Below are positions 35,459-43,649 of a stretch of DNA of 64,000 bases, in pieces. Each line of letters starts with the position of its first letter. The first letter of the stretch is position 1. The translations under genes were made by a program, and so were the position numbers. Source of the DNA: Pseudomonas sp. RIT409 (GTDB taxonomy: Bacteria > Pseudomonadota > Gammaproteobacteria > Pseudomonadales > Pseudomonadaceae); NCBI RefSeq assembly GCF_003052515.2, contig NZ_QARE02000004.1, forward strand, positions 124,001 through 188,000, written 5' to 3'. The notes under the pieces were generated by a model. The model was not told the DNA's origin and ran no database searches. It was given only the letters and a program-made list of their open reading frames with translations.

Positions 35459-36208
35459 TCAGAGCCTGAAGCACAGCATGACGGCGCAGATCACCAGAAA
35501 GCCGCAGAACAGCGAACGCAGCAGACGCTCCGGCAGACTGTGTGCCAGAGCGACGCCCCAGCTGATGCTCGCCAGGCCGCCGATCGCCAATGGAATGCCC
35601 ATCAACCAGCTCACGTGGCCGTGGGATGCGTAGGTGGCCAGGGTAATCACGGTAGCGGGCGCTGCCAGGGAAAGCGCCAGCCCTTGTGCGACCACCTGGG
35701 AGGCGCCGAACACGCTCGTCAGAATCGGCGTGGCAATCACGCCGCCTCCTACGCCGAACAGACCTGCCGTCACCCCCGACCCCACGCCAAGCGCCCACAG
35801 CCAGTGCCGATGACGCAACTGGGTGCCCGTGTTGCCCTTATGCCAATACATCTGCGCCAGATTGAACAGCGTGAGCACGATCAGGAACCCCACGAACCCC
35901 ATGCGCATGCTGTGAGCTTCGACCCGCACGGCCCATAACGAGGTCAGCCAAGAGACAATGAAGCTGGGCCCGATCAACATCAATGCGTTGCGGGCCGAAA
36001 TCCGATTGCGCTGGTTGTACCGCCAGAGGGCCGCCAACACATTCGGGAGCACCATGAGCAGCGCGGTGCCCTGCGCCAACTGCTGATCGAGGCCGAACAA
36101 CACACCGAGTGCGGGAATCGCCACCAAGCCACCCCCAATCCCGAACAGACCACCCAGCGTCCCCATGGCCGCCCCCAACAGCAGGTACATCACAACATCG
36201 ACAATCAC
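35459..36208 (-). CDS. TauE/SafE family membrane permease
   Basis: A 249-residue protein with seven to eight hydrophobic segments. The duplicated glycine-rich motif GTLGGLFGIGGGLVAIPAL (about 15-33) and GVTAGLFGVGGGVIATPIL (about 140-158) is characteristic of TauE/SafE anion exporters, which move sulfite or small organic acids. The GTG at 36208 has a gagggt ribosome site; ATG at 36190 is the alternative. It is divergent from ohrR. Substrate not known. Confidence 0.88.
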   Translation of the reverse strand: MIVDVVMYLLLGAAMGTLGGLFGIGGGLVAIPALGVLFGLDQQLAQGTALLMVLPNVLAALWRYNQRNRISARNALMLIGPSFIVSWLTSLWAVRVEAHSMRMGFVGFLIVLTLFNLAQMYWHKGNTGTQLRHRHWLWALGVGSGVTAGLFGVGGGVIATPILTSVFGASQVVAQGLALSLAAPATVITLATYASHGHVSWLMGIPLAIGGLASISWGVALAHSLPERLLRSLFCGFLVICAVMLCFRL

Positions 36209-36403
36209 ACGCGACCCTCGGCCTGAATCCAGCGCGCATGCTACGCAGTCTCCGAAGTCGAATAAACGGCTACAGGGCTTTCCGCTCTCACGGATCGTGG
36301 AACGTCGATTCACGGAGTGTGAAGCAAAGAGCTCGCACGAGCGTGATAGAAAGACGTCGCCGAATCGATTAGCAAAATTATTTGGCGCATTAAAGATCAT
36401 GAC

Positions 36404-36414
36404 GCTAAATTAGC
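36404..36414. promoter_or_regulatory. 11-bp palindrome upstream of ohrR
   Basis: GCTAAATTAGC is a perfect palindrome 33 bases before the ohrR start. The half-site TTAGC recurs three times as TTAGCGCA upstream of ohr, so it is a plausible OhrR autoregulatory operator. Confidence 0.5.
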
Positions 36415-36446
36415 CCTCATTATCGATCACCCCGAGGACACCCTCA

Positions 36447-36920
36447 ATGAATGCCGACCCAAGCTGCACCACGGCGGGTGCTGGCAGTTGCGAAGAGCTG
36501 CTGCTGGACAACCAGCTCTGTTTCGCCCTGTATTCCACCTCGCTGATGATGACCAAGGTCTACAAGCCGCTGTTGCAGGAACTCAACCTGACGTATCCGC
36601 AGTACTTGGCCATGCTGGTACTGTGGGAACAGGATGGTCTCACCGTAGGGGAAATCAGCACACGCTTGTTGACCGATCCAGGATCGCTGACCCCGCTGCT
36701 CAAGCGACTCGAAAGTGAGGGCTTGATCAGCCGGAACCGGAGCAAGGATGACGAGCGGGTGGTCCTGCTGACGCTGACCGACCAAGGCAAGGCCTTGCAT
36801 GAAAAGGCCCGCCGCATTCCCCACTGCATTCTGGCCGCGAGTGGCATCAGCCTCGACCAGTTGCAAGCGTTGCAAAAGGATCTTCTGGGGCTGCGCGGAA
36901 ATCTCCACAACAGTCTGTAA
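36447..36920 (+). CDS. ohrR: organic hydroperoxide sensor-repressor OhrR (MarR family)
   Basis: A 157-residue winged-helix MarR-type repressor. Cys25 (LLLDNQLCFALYSTS) is the peroxide-sensing residue and Cys127 (IPHCILAAS) the second Cys of the two-Cys OhrR class, which forms an inter-subunit disulfide after oxidation by organic hydroperoxides and then leaves DNA. The DNA-recognition segment is LTVGEISTRLLTDPGSLTPLLKRLE. It lies directly upstream of ohr on the same strand but has its own terminator. Confidence 0.94.
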   Translation: MNADPSCTTAGAGSCEELLLDNQLCFALYSTSLMMTKVYKPLLQELNLTYPQYLAMLVLWEQDGLTVGEISTRLLTDPGSLTPLLKRLESEGLISRNRSKDDERVVLLTLTDQGKALHEKARRIPHCILAASGISLDQLQALQKDLLGLRGNLHNSL

Positions 36921-36946
36921 CGCGACCCTCCTTCCCTGCCCCGTCC

Positions 36947-36973
36947 AAGGCCAGCGCTCTGCTGGCCTTTTTC
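36947..36973 (+). terminator. ohrR terminator
   Basis: AAGGCCAGC (36947-36955) pairs with GCTGGCCTT (36961-36969), followed by TTTT. It separates ohrR from the ohr operon. Confidence 0.9.
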
Positions 36974-37085
36974 GTTTCCAGGCGGCAGCACAGGCGCAAG
37001 CCGTACTTAAAATTTTTTTCTTCTTCTAAATCAATCAGTTATTCAAAAAACAAGGGATTTACAGAAAAAAAACGAAAAATTACCT

Positions 37086-37149
37086 TGCGCACTAAACATT
37101 AGCGCATTACATTTCATCTCACTTGCTTAGCGCACAAACATTTAGCGCA
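37086..37149 (+). promoter_or_regulatory. repeated TTAGCGCA operator array upstream of ohr
   Basis: TTAGCGCA occurs three times in direct orientation at 37099-37106, 37127-37134 and 37142-37149, and the first copy forms a dyad with TGCGCACTAA at 37086-37095. The preceding 70 bases (37010-37080) are very A+T-rich. Position and sharing of the half-site with the ohrR promoter suggest OhrR binding; this is inference. Confidence 0.55.
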
Positions 37150-37192
37150 GAGCTTACCGGCTTCAACCCATAGCACTCAGTGAGGAATGATC

Positions 37193-37612
37193 ATGAAAGC
37201 ACTCTATACCGCAGTCGCAACCGCAACCGGTGGCCGTGATGGCCGTGCTGTCTCCAGCGACAAGATTCTCGACGTCAAACTGGCTACGCCCAAAGAACTG
37301 GGCGGTGCCGGTGGTGAAGCCACCAATCCAGAGCAACTGTTCGCGGCGGGTTACTCGGCCTGCTTCATCGGTGCATTGAAATTCGTTGCCGGTCAGAGCA
37401 AACGCAGCATTCCTGCCGATGCATCTATCACTGCCCACGTCGGCATCGGGCAGATCCCTGGCGGTTTCGGTCTGGACATCGATCTGAACATCAGCCTTCC
37501 AGGCCTTGACCAGGCGGACGCACAAGCGCTGGTCGATGCCGCCCACCAGGTCTGCCCTTACTCCAACGCCACTCGTGGCAACGTTGACGTCCGTCTGCAC
37601 GTGACTGTCTGA
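37193..37612 (+). CDS. ohr: organic hydroperoxide resistance protein Ohr
   Basis: A 139-residue OsmC-fold lipoyl-dependent thiol peroxidase that destroys fatty-acid and peroxynitrite-derived hydroperoxides. The reactive pair is Cys57 (AAGYSACFIGAL) and Cys121 (HQVCPYSNATRGN). I use the ATG at 37193 because gagga is 6 bases upstream; the ATG at 37187 overlaps that site. It is the first gene of a two-gene operon with an exported esterase. Confidence 0.95.
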   Translation: MKALYTAVATATGGRDGRAVSSDKILDVKLATPKELGGAGGEATNPEQLFAAGYSACFIGALKFVAGQSKRSIPADASITAHVGIGQIPGGFGLDIDLNISLPGLDQADAQALVDAAHQVCPYSNATRGNVDVRLHVTV

Positions 37613-37636
37613 CCTACCGACCTTAAGGAGAAAAAC

Positions 37637-38656
37637 ATGAACACATTCGGCAAAATCATGGCGGGTTCGCTTCTCGCCCTTTCGATCGGCAATGCCTTTG
37701 CAGCAGGCGATGGCGGCGTCGAGCACAACACTCAAGCATTCCTCGATGCCTTGAACTCAGGCACGGGAAAACCCATCGAGCAGTTGTCGCCCAAAGATGC
37801 CCGGGCGGTACTGACCGGCGCACAGGCTGGGGTCAAACTGACACTGCCTAAAGCCGATGTCAGCCAGAAGACCATCAAGGCCGATGGGCAGGACATCAGC
37901 CTGACCATCGTGCGGCCCGCCGGCGTAAAAGGCACGCTGCCTGTGTTCATGTTCTTCCACGGCGGCGGCTGGGTGCTGGGCGATTACCCAACCCATGAGC
38001 GTCTGGTGCGGGATCTGGTGGACGGCTCCGGTGCGGTGGCGGTCTTCGTCAACTACACCCCTTCGCCGGAAGCGCACTACCCGACCGCGATCAACCAAGC
38101 GTATGCAGCGACCAAGTGGGTGGCTGAGCATGGCAAGGAAATCAACGTCGACGGCAAGCGTCTGGCAGTGGCGGGTAACAGTGTTGGCGGTAACATGGCG
38201 GCAGTCGTCAGCCTGATGGCCAAAGACAAAGGCACCCCGTCGATTCGCTACCAGGTGCTGCTGTGGCCTGTGACGGACGCCAACTTCGATACCGGTTCGT
38301 ACAACCAGTTCGCTGAGGGCCATTTCCTCACCCGCAACATGATGAAGTGGTTCTGGGACAACTACACCACTGATCCGAAGCAACGCGCCGAGATCTACGC
38401 TTCTCCGTTGCGCGCTACCACGGATCAGTTGAAGGGACTGCCACCTGCGCTGGTCCAGACTGCGGAAGCCGACGTGCTGCGTGATGAGGGCGAGGCCTAT
38501 GCTCGCAAACTGGATCAGGCAGGCGTGGCGGTCACCGCCGTTCGCTACAACGGCATGATCCACGACTACGGGCTGCTGAATGTCATCAGTCAGGTGCCGG
38601 AAGTGAAATCGGCAATGCAGCAGGCGGCCCAGGAACTGAAGGTTCACTTGAAGTGA
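37637..38656 (+). CDS. exported alpha/beta hydrolase (HSL-type esterase)
   Basis: A 339-residue esterase of the hormone-sensitive-lipase family with a Sec signal peptide (MNTFGKIMAGSLLALSIGNA then FAA). The oxyanion motif HGGGW is at 108-112, the nucleophile Ser182 is in GNSVGG, and the Asp and His of the triad are probably in AEADVLRDEG and GMIHDYG. It starts 24 bp after ohr with its own aaggag ribosome site, so it is cotranscribed with the peroxide gene. Esterases are not a usual partner of Ohr; hydrolysis of oxidised lipids or acyl esters in the periplasm would make sense but is inference. Confidence 0.9.
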   Translation: MNTFGKIMAGSLLALSIGNAFAAGDGGVEHNTQAFLDALNSGTGKPIEQLSPKDARAVLTGAQAGVKLTLPKADVSQKTIKADGQDISLTIVRPAGVKGTLPVFMFFHGGGWVLGDYPTHERLVRDLVDGSGAVAVFVNYTPSPEAHYPTAINQAYAATKWVAEHGKEINVDGKRLAVAGNSVGGNMAAVVSLMAKDKGTPSIRYQVLLWPVTDANFDTGSYNQFAEGHFLTRNMMKWFWDNYTTDPKQRAEIYASPLRATTDQLKGLPPALVQTAEADVLRDEGEAYARKLDQAGVAVTAVRYNGMIHDYGLLNVISQVPEVKSAMQQAAQELKVHLK

Positions 38657-38736
38657 GGCAAACGGGCCGGACAGGCCGGATGGTACTGTCCGGCTTACTC
38701 ACCCGACCTTCAGAACAGCCCCGAAAAAAATCCACA

Positions 38737-38766
38737 AAAAAGCCCGACGCGATGGTCGGGCTTTTT
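38737..38766. terminator. bidirectional terminator between esterase and efp
   Basis: AAAAAGCCCGAC (38737-38748) and GTCGGGCTTTTT (38755-38766) form a perfect 12-bp stem with a 6-base loop, serving the convergent genes. Confidence 0.93.
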
Positions 38767-38787
38767 CGTATGCGCAATCAGCGCATA

Positions 38788-39357
38788 TTACTTCTTGGTG
38801 CGGCCCTTGAAAGAGCTGTCGCGGGTGTCGATATCGATCCACTCGTCGATTTCGATGAAGTCAGCGACCTGAATTTCAGTGCCGTTGGCCAGTTTGGCTG
38901 GCTTCATGACTTTACCGGAAGTGTCGCCACGGGCCGAGTTCTCGGTGTAGGTCACTTGACGGCTGATGGTGGTCGGCAGTTCTACCGAAACCAGACGGCC
39001 TTCGAAGAAAACGGCTTCACAGACGTCCTGCATGCCTTCTTCGATGAACGGCAGAACAGCTTCGATGTCCTCAGCGTTCAGCTCGTACATGGTGTAGTCA
39101 GTGGTGTCCATGAACGTGTAGGAATCACCGCTGATGAAGGACAGAGTGGCTTCTTTACGGTCCAGGATCACGTCGTCCAGCTTGTCGTCGGCGAAGTAGA
39201 CGGTTTCAGTCTTGTAGCCGGTCAGCAGGTTTTTCAGCTTGGTCTTCATGATCGCGCTGTTACGACCCGACTTGGTGAATTCAGCTTTCTGAACCAGCCA
39301 AGGATCGTTGTCGATACGCAGCACAGTACCGGGTTTAAGCTCTTTACCAGTTTTCAT
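38788..39357 (-). CDS. efp: translation elongation factor P
   Basis: A 189-residue three-domain factor that rescues ribosomes stalled at polyproline. The modified residue is Arg32 in the tip loop [11 protein letters not shown]; pseudomonads attach rhamnose to this Arg instead of modifying Lys. The OB-fold C-terminal domains end GRTKK. The modifying enzyme EarP is encoded 87 bp upstream on the same strand. Confidence 0.97.
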   Translation of the reverse strand: MKTGKELKPGTVLRIDNDPWLVQKAEFTKSGRNSAIMKTKLKNLLTGYKTETVYFADDKLDDVILDRKEATLSFISGDSYTFMDTTDYTMYELNAEDIEAVLPFIEEGMQDVCEAVFFEGRLVSVELPTTISRQVTYTENSARGDTSGKVMKPAKLANGTEIQVADFIEIDEWIDIDTRDSSFKGRTKK

Positions 39358-39391
39358 TACGAGTATCCGAATTTGGATTGAAGTTCTTTCT

Positions 39392-39428
39392 AAGCCCTGT
39401 ACGAAAAGCCACTTTTCGTACAGGGCTT
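39392..39428. repeat. perfect 17-bp inverted repeat between earP and efp
   Basis: AAGCCCTGTACGAAAAG (39392-39408) and CTTTTCGTACAGGGCTT (39412-39428) are exact complements with a 3-base loop. On the minus strand the hairpin lies 16 bases after the earP stop and 34 bases before the efp start. No T run follows it in that direction, so it may attenuate or process the earP-efp transcript rather than end it outright. Confidence 0.8.
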
Positions 39429-39444
39429 ACTACAAGGCCGCGTA

Positions 39445-40578
39445 TCATAGCCAATTTCGGTAAAAGTGCACCAGCGCAGTCGTCAGATCGTCCTGCAAGG
39501 CTCGTTCCAGGCACCAGCGCTCGGCATGGCTCGCCAGTTCCGCGCGGTGTTCCTCCAAAGCGGGCCAACTGTGTGCCATGTCGTGACCCGCATTCCAATC
39601 GCGCCAGACGTCAGTCAGCGCCTGCGCCGCAGTGTCCGAAAGGCCGGTCAGGTAAAGCTCCAGGAAAGCGTCCAGCTTGGCCCAGTGGGCATCGTCGTCT
39701 TGTGCATAGATGTGCCAGATCATGGGTTGCCCAGCCCATTGCGCGCGTACGAACGAGTCCTCGCCACGCACCACGTTGAAGGCGCAACACCAGAGCAAGC
39801 GGTCATAGTCCTCCTGACGCACGAAGGGCAGGACTTGAATCGTCAGTCGCTCGCGCACATGCAGCGCCCCGGCTTGCAGGCCGTCGCTGCCCAACCAGCG
39901 CTCGACGTCGCCGAGGATGCGCCCTTCCGGCACCAGAAGGTGCGTGGGCGGGAAATCCTCTGCCAAGCGGTCCAGCCACGACCCCAACTGCGGGTGCTCG
40001 TAGGCAAACAGTGACATCAAGCGGGCCTGCGGCTGTGGATAAATGCCCAGGCCGGCCAGGAAAGCCTGCCGCGCTGCGGGGTCTTGCTCGAAAGCGTGAC
40101 GCTGTTCGATCAGGCCGGCCTCCCGCAACAACCCCCCGGTAGTAGGACGAAACCCCGGGAAGAAGAAGAATTTCTGGATGCCGCTCGACTGCAGCGACGG
40201 CAGACCGTGACAACCGGTGACCCATTCCTCCGCACTGAGGTAGTCGAGGTTCAGCCACAGAGGCTTCGGATCGCGGTTTTTCATCGCTTCGATCTGCATG
40301 GGCGGCAGATGACAACCGAAGGCTTCGATCACAACGTCGGCAGGCTCGACGGGTTGCCAGTCCTTGGCCCACACGCGCACCTCTACCCCCTCGCAATACT
40401 GCTTTGCCGCACCGGCATTGGCGTCAGGACACAGCCGGACGAAGGCCGAGAGGTCATCGATCCACAACCGCACGTTCATCTCGTGCTCGGCGACCAACTG
40501 CCGGGCCAGACGCCAGGTCACGCCCACATCACCGAAGTTATCCACAACGGTGCAGAAAATATCCCAAGAGGCTTTCAT
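39445..40578 (-). CDS. earP: EF-P arginine 32 rhamnosyltransferase EarP
   Basis: A 377-residue inverting GT-B glycosyltransferase that moves rhamnose from dTDP-rhamnose to Arg32 of EF-P. Asp13 and Asp17 in the N-terminal VVDNFGDVGVTWRLARQL loop are the known active-site residues, and RGEDSFVRAQWAG near 270 is the donor-binding motif. Its place next to efp is conserved in species that use this modification. Confidence 0.96.
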   Translation of the reverse strand: MKASWDIFCTVVDNFGDVGVTWRLARQLVAEHEMNVRLWIDDLSAFVRLCPDANAGAAKQYCEGVEVRVWAKDWQPVEPADVVIEAFGCHLPPMQIEAMKNRDPKPLWLNLDYLSAEEWVTGCHGLPSLQSSGIQKFFFFPGFRPTTGGLLREAGLIEQRHAFEQDPAARQAFLAGLGIYPQPQARLMSLFAYEHPQLGSWLDRLAEDFPPTHLLVPEGRILGDVERWLGSDGLQAGALHVRERLTIQVLPFVRQEDYDRLLWCCAFNVVRGEDSFVRAQWAGQPMIWHIYAQDDDAHWAKLDAFLELYLTGLSDTAAQALTDVWRDWNAGHDMAHSWPALEEHRAELASHAERWCLERALQDDLTTALVHFYRNWL

Positions 40579-40690
40579 CCCGGCTCCTCAAGGATGCTCA
40601 AAAAAGCGGATTGTCCGTCATAACGACGCGGAATCGCCAGCCCGGTCATGCGACAATCCGGCCACGTCCACCGCAATCGGGAAGTCTGCC

Positions 40691-41083
40691 ATGTACGTCA
40701 ACCACCGCACATTGTCCGTCACGATCAAGCCGCTCACGCTCGTCTTGTCCATTGCCGCAGGCATCTGGCTCGGGGGCCTGGCTGTGATGCTCACGGGCTG
40801 GTCGATCTACACGATGCTGCCTGCCGAAAAGGCCCAGGCGCTCAATGACGCAGCCAACCGAATGACCCGTCCCGTCGAACAGACCCAACCTGAAAGCGAC
40901 AATCCGATGTTCGACCAGTACCGCCAGCGGCTGCGCGACAGCGAGGCGCGTCAAGCCCAGGAAGCGGAAGACGCCGAGCGCGCGCGCAGTTTCAATGGCC
41001 CGAAATGCCAATTCTGGATGCAGCAGAACCAGACCGCTCCCAGCGAGAAAAGCCGCGCCGCCATTTATCAATTCTGCGGCTGA
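40691..41083 (+). CDS. small inner-membrane protein, unknown
   Basis: A 130-residue protein with one or two hydrophobic stretches (LTLVLSIAAGIWLGGLAVML, then TGWSIYTML at about 15-43) followed by a charged helical tail with many Glu, Arg and Gln and two Cys residues (KCQFWMQ, YQFCG). The start follows cgggaag. It is divergent from earP. I do not recognise the family. Confidence 0.7.
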   Translation: MYVNHRTLSVTIKPLTLVLSIAAGIWLGGLAVMLTGWSIYTMLPAEKAQALNDAANRMTRPVEQTQPESDNPMFDQYRQRLRDSEARQAQEAEDAERARSFNGPKCQFWMQQNQTAPSEKSRAAIYQFCG

Positions 41084-41106
41084 TGGCATTGAACAGGTGC
41101 GCCCCC

Positions 41107-41589
41107 ATGAATAAGCAACGGGTCCTGGAAAGGATTCTCGATCGCCTCGAAGTGGACCTGGACGTCGCCATTCGCGCCGCCCAGACGGCCTATGAGGCGG
41201 CGACCCATGAAGAAAACATCGCCGAGAACAAATACGACACCTTGGGTCTGGAGGCGTCCTACCTGGCAGCCGGTCAGGCGCGGCGCGTCGAAGAGATACG
41301 TCAGGCGCTGGCGCTGTATCGGCAGATGACACTCAAACCCTTCGATGGTGAACGGGGCATTCAGCCGGGTGACCTCATCGCCTTGGCCTCAGCGAATGGA
41401 AGTGAACAATGGCTGTTCCTCGGCCCGGATGCCGCCGGCCTTAAACTTCAAATGGATGACAGGTGGATCACCGTCATCACACGCCGTGCGCCACTGGGGC
41501 AAAGCCTGTTGGGCAAACTCGACGGCGATGAAGTGGACGTTATGGTGAACGGCAGCCGGCAGAGGTTCGAAATTACCCAGGCACTGTGA
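41107..41589 (+). CDS. GreA/GreB C-terminal-domain-like protein
   Basis: A 160-residue protein. The first 80 residues form a helical, probably coiled-coil hairpin (LERILDRLEVDLDVAIRAAQ); the second half (GDLIALASANGSEQWLFLGP, then APLGQSLLGKLDGDEVDVMV) resembles the C-terminal FKBP-like domain of GreA/GreB transcript-cleavage factors, where PLGRALIGK-x-x-GD is conserved. The acidic tip residues of true Gre factors are not obvious, so it may be a Gre-like RNA polymerase-binding protein. It starts 23 bp after the preceding gene. Confidence 0.7.
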   Translation: MNKQRVLERILDRLEVDLDVAIRAAQTAYEAATHEENIAENKYDTLGLEASYLAAGQARRVEEIRQALALYRQMTLKPFDGERGIQPGDLIALASANGSEQWLFLGPDAAGLKLQMDDRWITVITRRAPLGQSLLGKLDGDEVDVMVNGSRQRFEITQAL

Positions 41590-41710
41590 TCGATCGAACA
41601 ATTTCAGGGTTGAAGGCCCCCGGTTTTTGTGGGTAAGGTGCACCGTCGCATCACAAAGGTGCACCCGGAATATGGAGCCGGGCACAAGGATTTAACCAAG
41701 GAGATATTTC

Positions 41711-41917
41711 ATGACGAACGTCATCACCTTCCCTGACGCCCATGAACGTGATCGCCTAAAGTCCAGTGACCGCCATGGGTTGACGTATTTGAATGAAAAA
41801 GAACGCCACCTCATCGACTGCCTGCGCATGACCAGTCATGCCGGCCGCCAGTATGTCTACGACTACGCCAACATCATGCACCGTTCCAAGCCACTGTACC
41901 CCGATCGCCGGGATTGA
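41711..41917 (+). CDS. small hypothetical protein
   Basis: A 68-residue soluble protein (MTNVITFPDAHERDRLKSSD) with a strong aaggaga ribosome site eight bases upstream. It has a basic, aromatic-rich C-terminus (AGRQYVYDYANIMHRSKPLY). Its clear ribosome site and codon use support a real gene; function unknown. Confidence 0.65.
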   Translation: MTNVITFPDAHERDRLKSSDRHGLTYLNEKERHLIDCLRMTSHAGRQYVYDYANIMHRSKPLYPDRRD

Positions 41918-42107
41918 GCCGCATGCCGTCTCAGGCTGCCTTGCTTGGGGCCCGCGGCGCACGCTCCCATCATCAACATCGCCACACCCGGTGGGCACCG
42001 GTAGGTGACAGCACTGATGCGCCATGACGTTCAGCGCCGGTTCAGTACAAAGCCAGCGGGCACGGGCCTATAGTGGGCAAACCTCTTTCTGATATCAGGA
42101 ATGTTCC

Positions 42108-42638
42108 ATGCCCGCCGTACCTCCCGAAGCCCCCGCCCAAACCGACCACCTGCGCTTTCACAAGGCCCACACCCATCTGGCGCCGACGTTCGGCACTGAC
42201 GCGTTCGCACTCAAGGCCGAAGCGTTTGCACGATTTTTTGGCACGCCCACGTTCCTGGGGGCGCAGACCTTGGTGGTACTGCTCTGGGTGGGCGCCAACC
42301 TCAGCGGCCTGGTGAGCTTCGATGTCTATCCGTTCATTCTTCTGAATCTGGCCTTCAGTCTCCAGTCGGCCTACGCCGCACCGCTGATTCTACTGGCTCA
42401 GACCCGCCAGGCCGCGCGGGACAAAGCCAGTGCCGAGGCCGACGCCCAGCACCGTGAAGCCCTCGCGGTGGCCAATGAAGAACGAATGGCCCGGGCTGCC
42501 CAGAACACGGCGCAGATGCTCGAATTGCTGGAGCAGAACACCCGGCTCACCGAAATGACCAAAGTGCTGACAGAGCGAGTCGAAGCCCTCACTGCCGATA
42601 TGCACAAACATGTGTTCCGGGAGAACGGTTCCGCGTAA
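42108..42638 (+). CDS. DUF1003 family membrane protein
   Basis: A 176-residue protein with two adjacent membrane helices (LGAQTLVVLLWVGANLSGLV, FDVYPFILLNLAFSLQSAYA) and a C-terminal cytoplasmic coiled coil (ARAAQNTAQMLELLEQNTRL). FDVYPFILLNLAFSLQ with the following APLILLAQ is the DUF1003 signature. Function unknown; it stands alone. Confidence 0.85.
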   Translation: MPAVPPEAPAQTDHLRFHKAHTHLAPTFGTDAFALKAEAFARFFGTPTFLGAQTLVVLLWVGANLSGLVSFDVYPFILLNLAFSLQSAYAAPLILLAQTRQAARDKASAEADAQHREALAVANEERMARAAQNTAQMLELLEQNTRLTEMTKVLTERVEALTADMHKHVFRENGSA

Positions 42639-42760
42639 TTGAACGCTTTGGTCACTGCATGGACATTTATGATATTGCGACCGTCATGAATGCACGGGAT
42701 TATGGGTGTAATTTTTGACATCCTGCCGTTCGCGGGATGCCGTTTCCTGGAGCGCAGTCC

Positions 42761-43299
42761 ATGCAGAACACTTCTCGCGAAGAAACCCTGGCCCTTTGGC
42801 ACGAACAGGAACACGCCATGCGCGCCCGACTGGGCAAGGCCGGGAGCATGAGCCTGAGTGAGGTCGCCACGCTCACACCCCAGGCGTTTTTCGACGGCAT
42901 CGGCAATGGTATCTACCCTCATCCGCCCATCGGAGAATTGATGGACTTCGTGCCCATCGAATGGACGCCTGGTCGCTTCGTGTTCCAAGGCACACCCGGC
43001 CCGCAGCATTACAACCCGCTGGGCATCGTCCACGGCGGGTACGCCGCGACACTGCTGGACTCCTGCATGGGCTGCTCGATTCACACGCAACTGAAGAAGG
43101 GCCAGGGGTACACCACCCTGGACCTGCGCATCAGCTACATCCGCGCCTTGACCGACAAAAGCGGGCCGATTCGCGCCGAAGGCACGGTGGTGCACTTGGG
43201 TCGGTCGACCGCGCTGGCCGAGGGGAAGATTTACGACGCCGACGGTCGTTGTTCGCGACCGGGACCACCACCTGCATGATTCTGGACATGAACCGCTGA
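42761..43299 (+). pseudogene. PaaI-type hotdog thioesterase with C-terminal frameshift
   Basis: The frame starts MQNTSREETLALWHEQEHAM and contains the hotdog core with NPLGIVHGGYAATLLDSCMG and GYTTLDLRISYIRAL. After DADGR at about 43249 it switches to CSRPGPPPA and stops at 43279. One extra base at 43249-43251 restores FATGTTTCMILDMNR followed by TGA at 43297-43299, the expected last strand of this family. The catalytic Asn/His region (HGG) is intact, so the product may still fold with a changed tail. Either a real one-base deletion or a sequencing error. Confidence 0.8.
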
Positions 43300-43310
43300 C
43301 AAGCTGTGGA

Positions 43311-43649
43311 TTACCCGAATACCACCCCATAAACTCCGACCAAACCGAGCACGATCACCGTGCTCCCCAGCACCACGACCTCACGCAGCGGCGCGGGAAT
43401 CCGCTCCTGCTTCAGGCCCTTGGCGCTTTTGCGATAGCGGGCATTGAGGCCGATCTGGATTAGGATGCCCGCCGCCAGCGAAACCATGATCGGCAGCAGC
43501 GCTATCAAGCCAAAACGCGGAATCCAGCGCAGAAACAGGGTGCACACCACCAGCAGCGTCATCAACGTCCGACGCCAGGCCAACAGCGTACGCTCCGGTT
43601 GCAGACCAGGATCGTCATGGCTCAAGGTTAGCGGGGCGCGGCGGCTCAT
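43311..43649 (-). CDS. DUF202 membrane protein (second of pair)
   Basis: A 112-residue protein with three predicted membrane helices after a DUF202 start (LQPERTLLAWRRTLMTLLVVCTL). Its ATG overlaps the stop of the upstream DUF202 gene (ATGA), so the two are translated together, as is common for YidH/YidG-type pairs. Function unknown. Confidence 0.85.
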   Translation of the reverse strand: MSRRAPLTLSHDDPGLQPERTLLAWRRTLMTLLVVCTLFLRWIPRFGLIALLPIMVSLAAGILIQIGLNARYRKSAKGLKQERIPAPLREVVVLGSTVIVLGLVGVYGVVFG

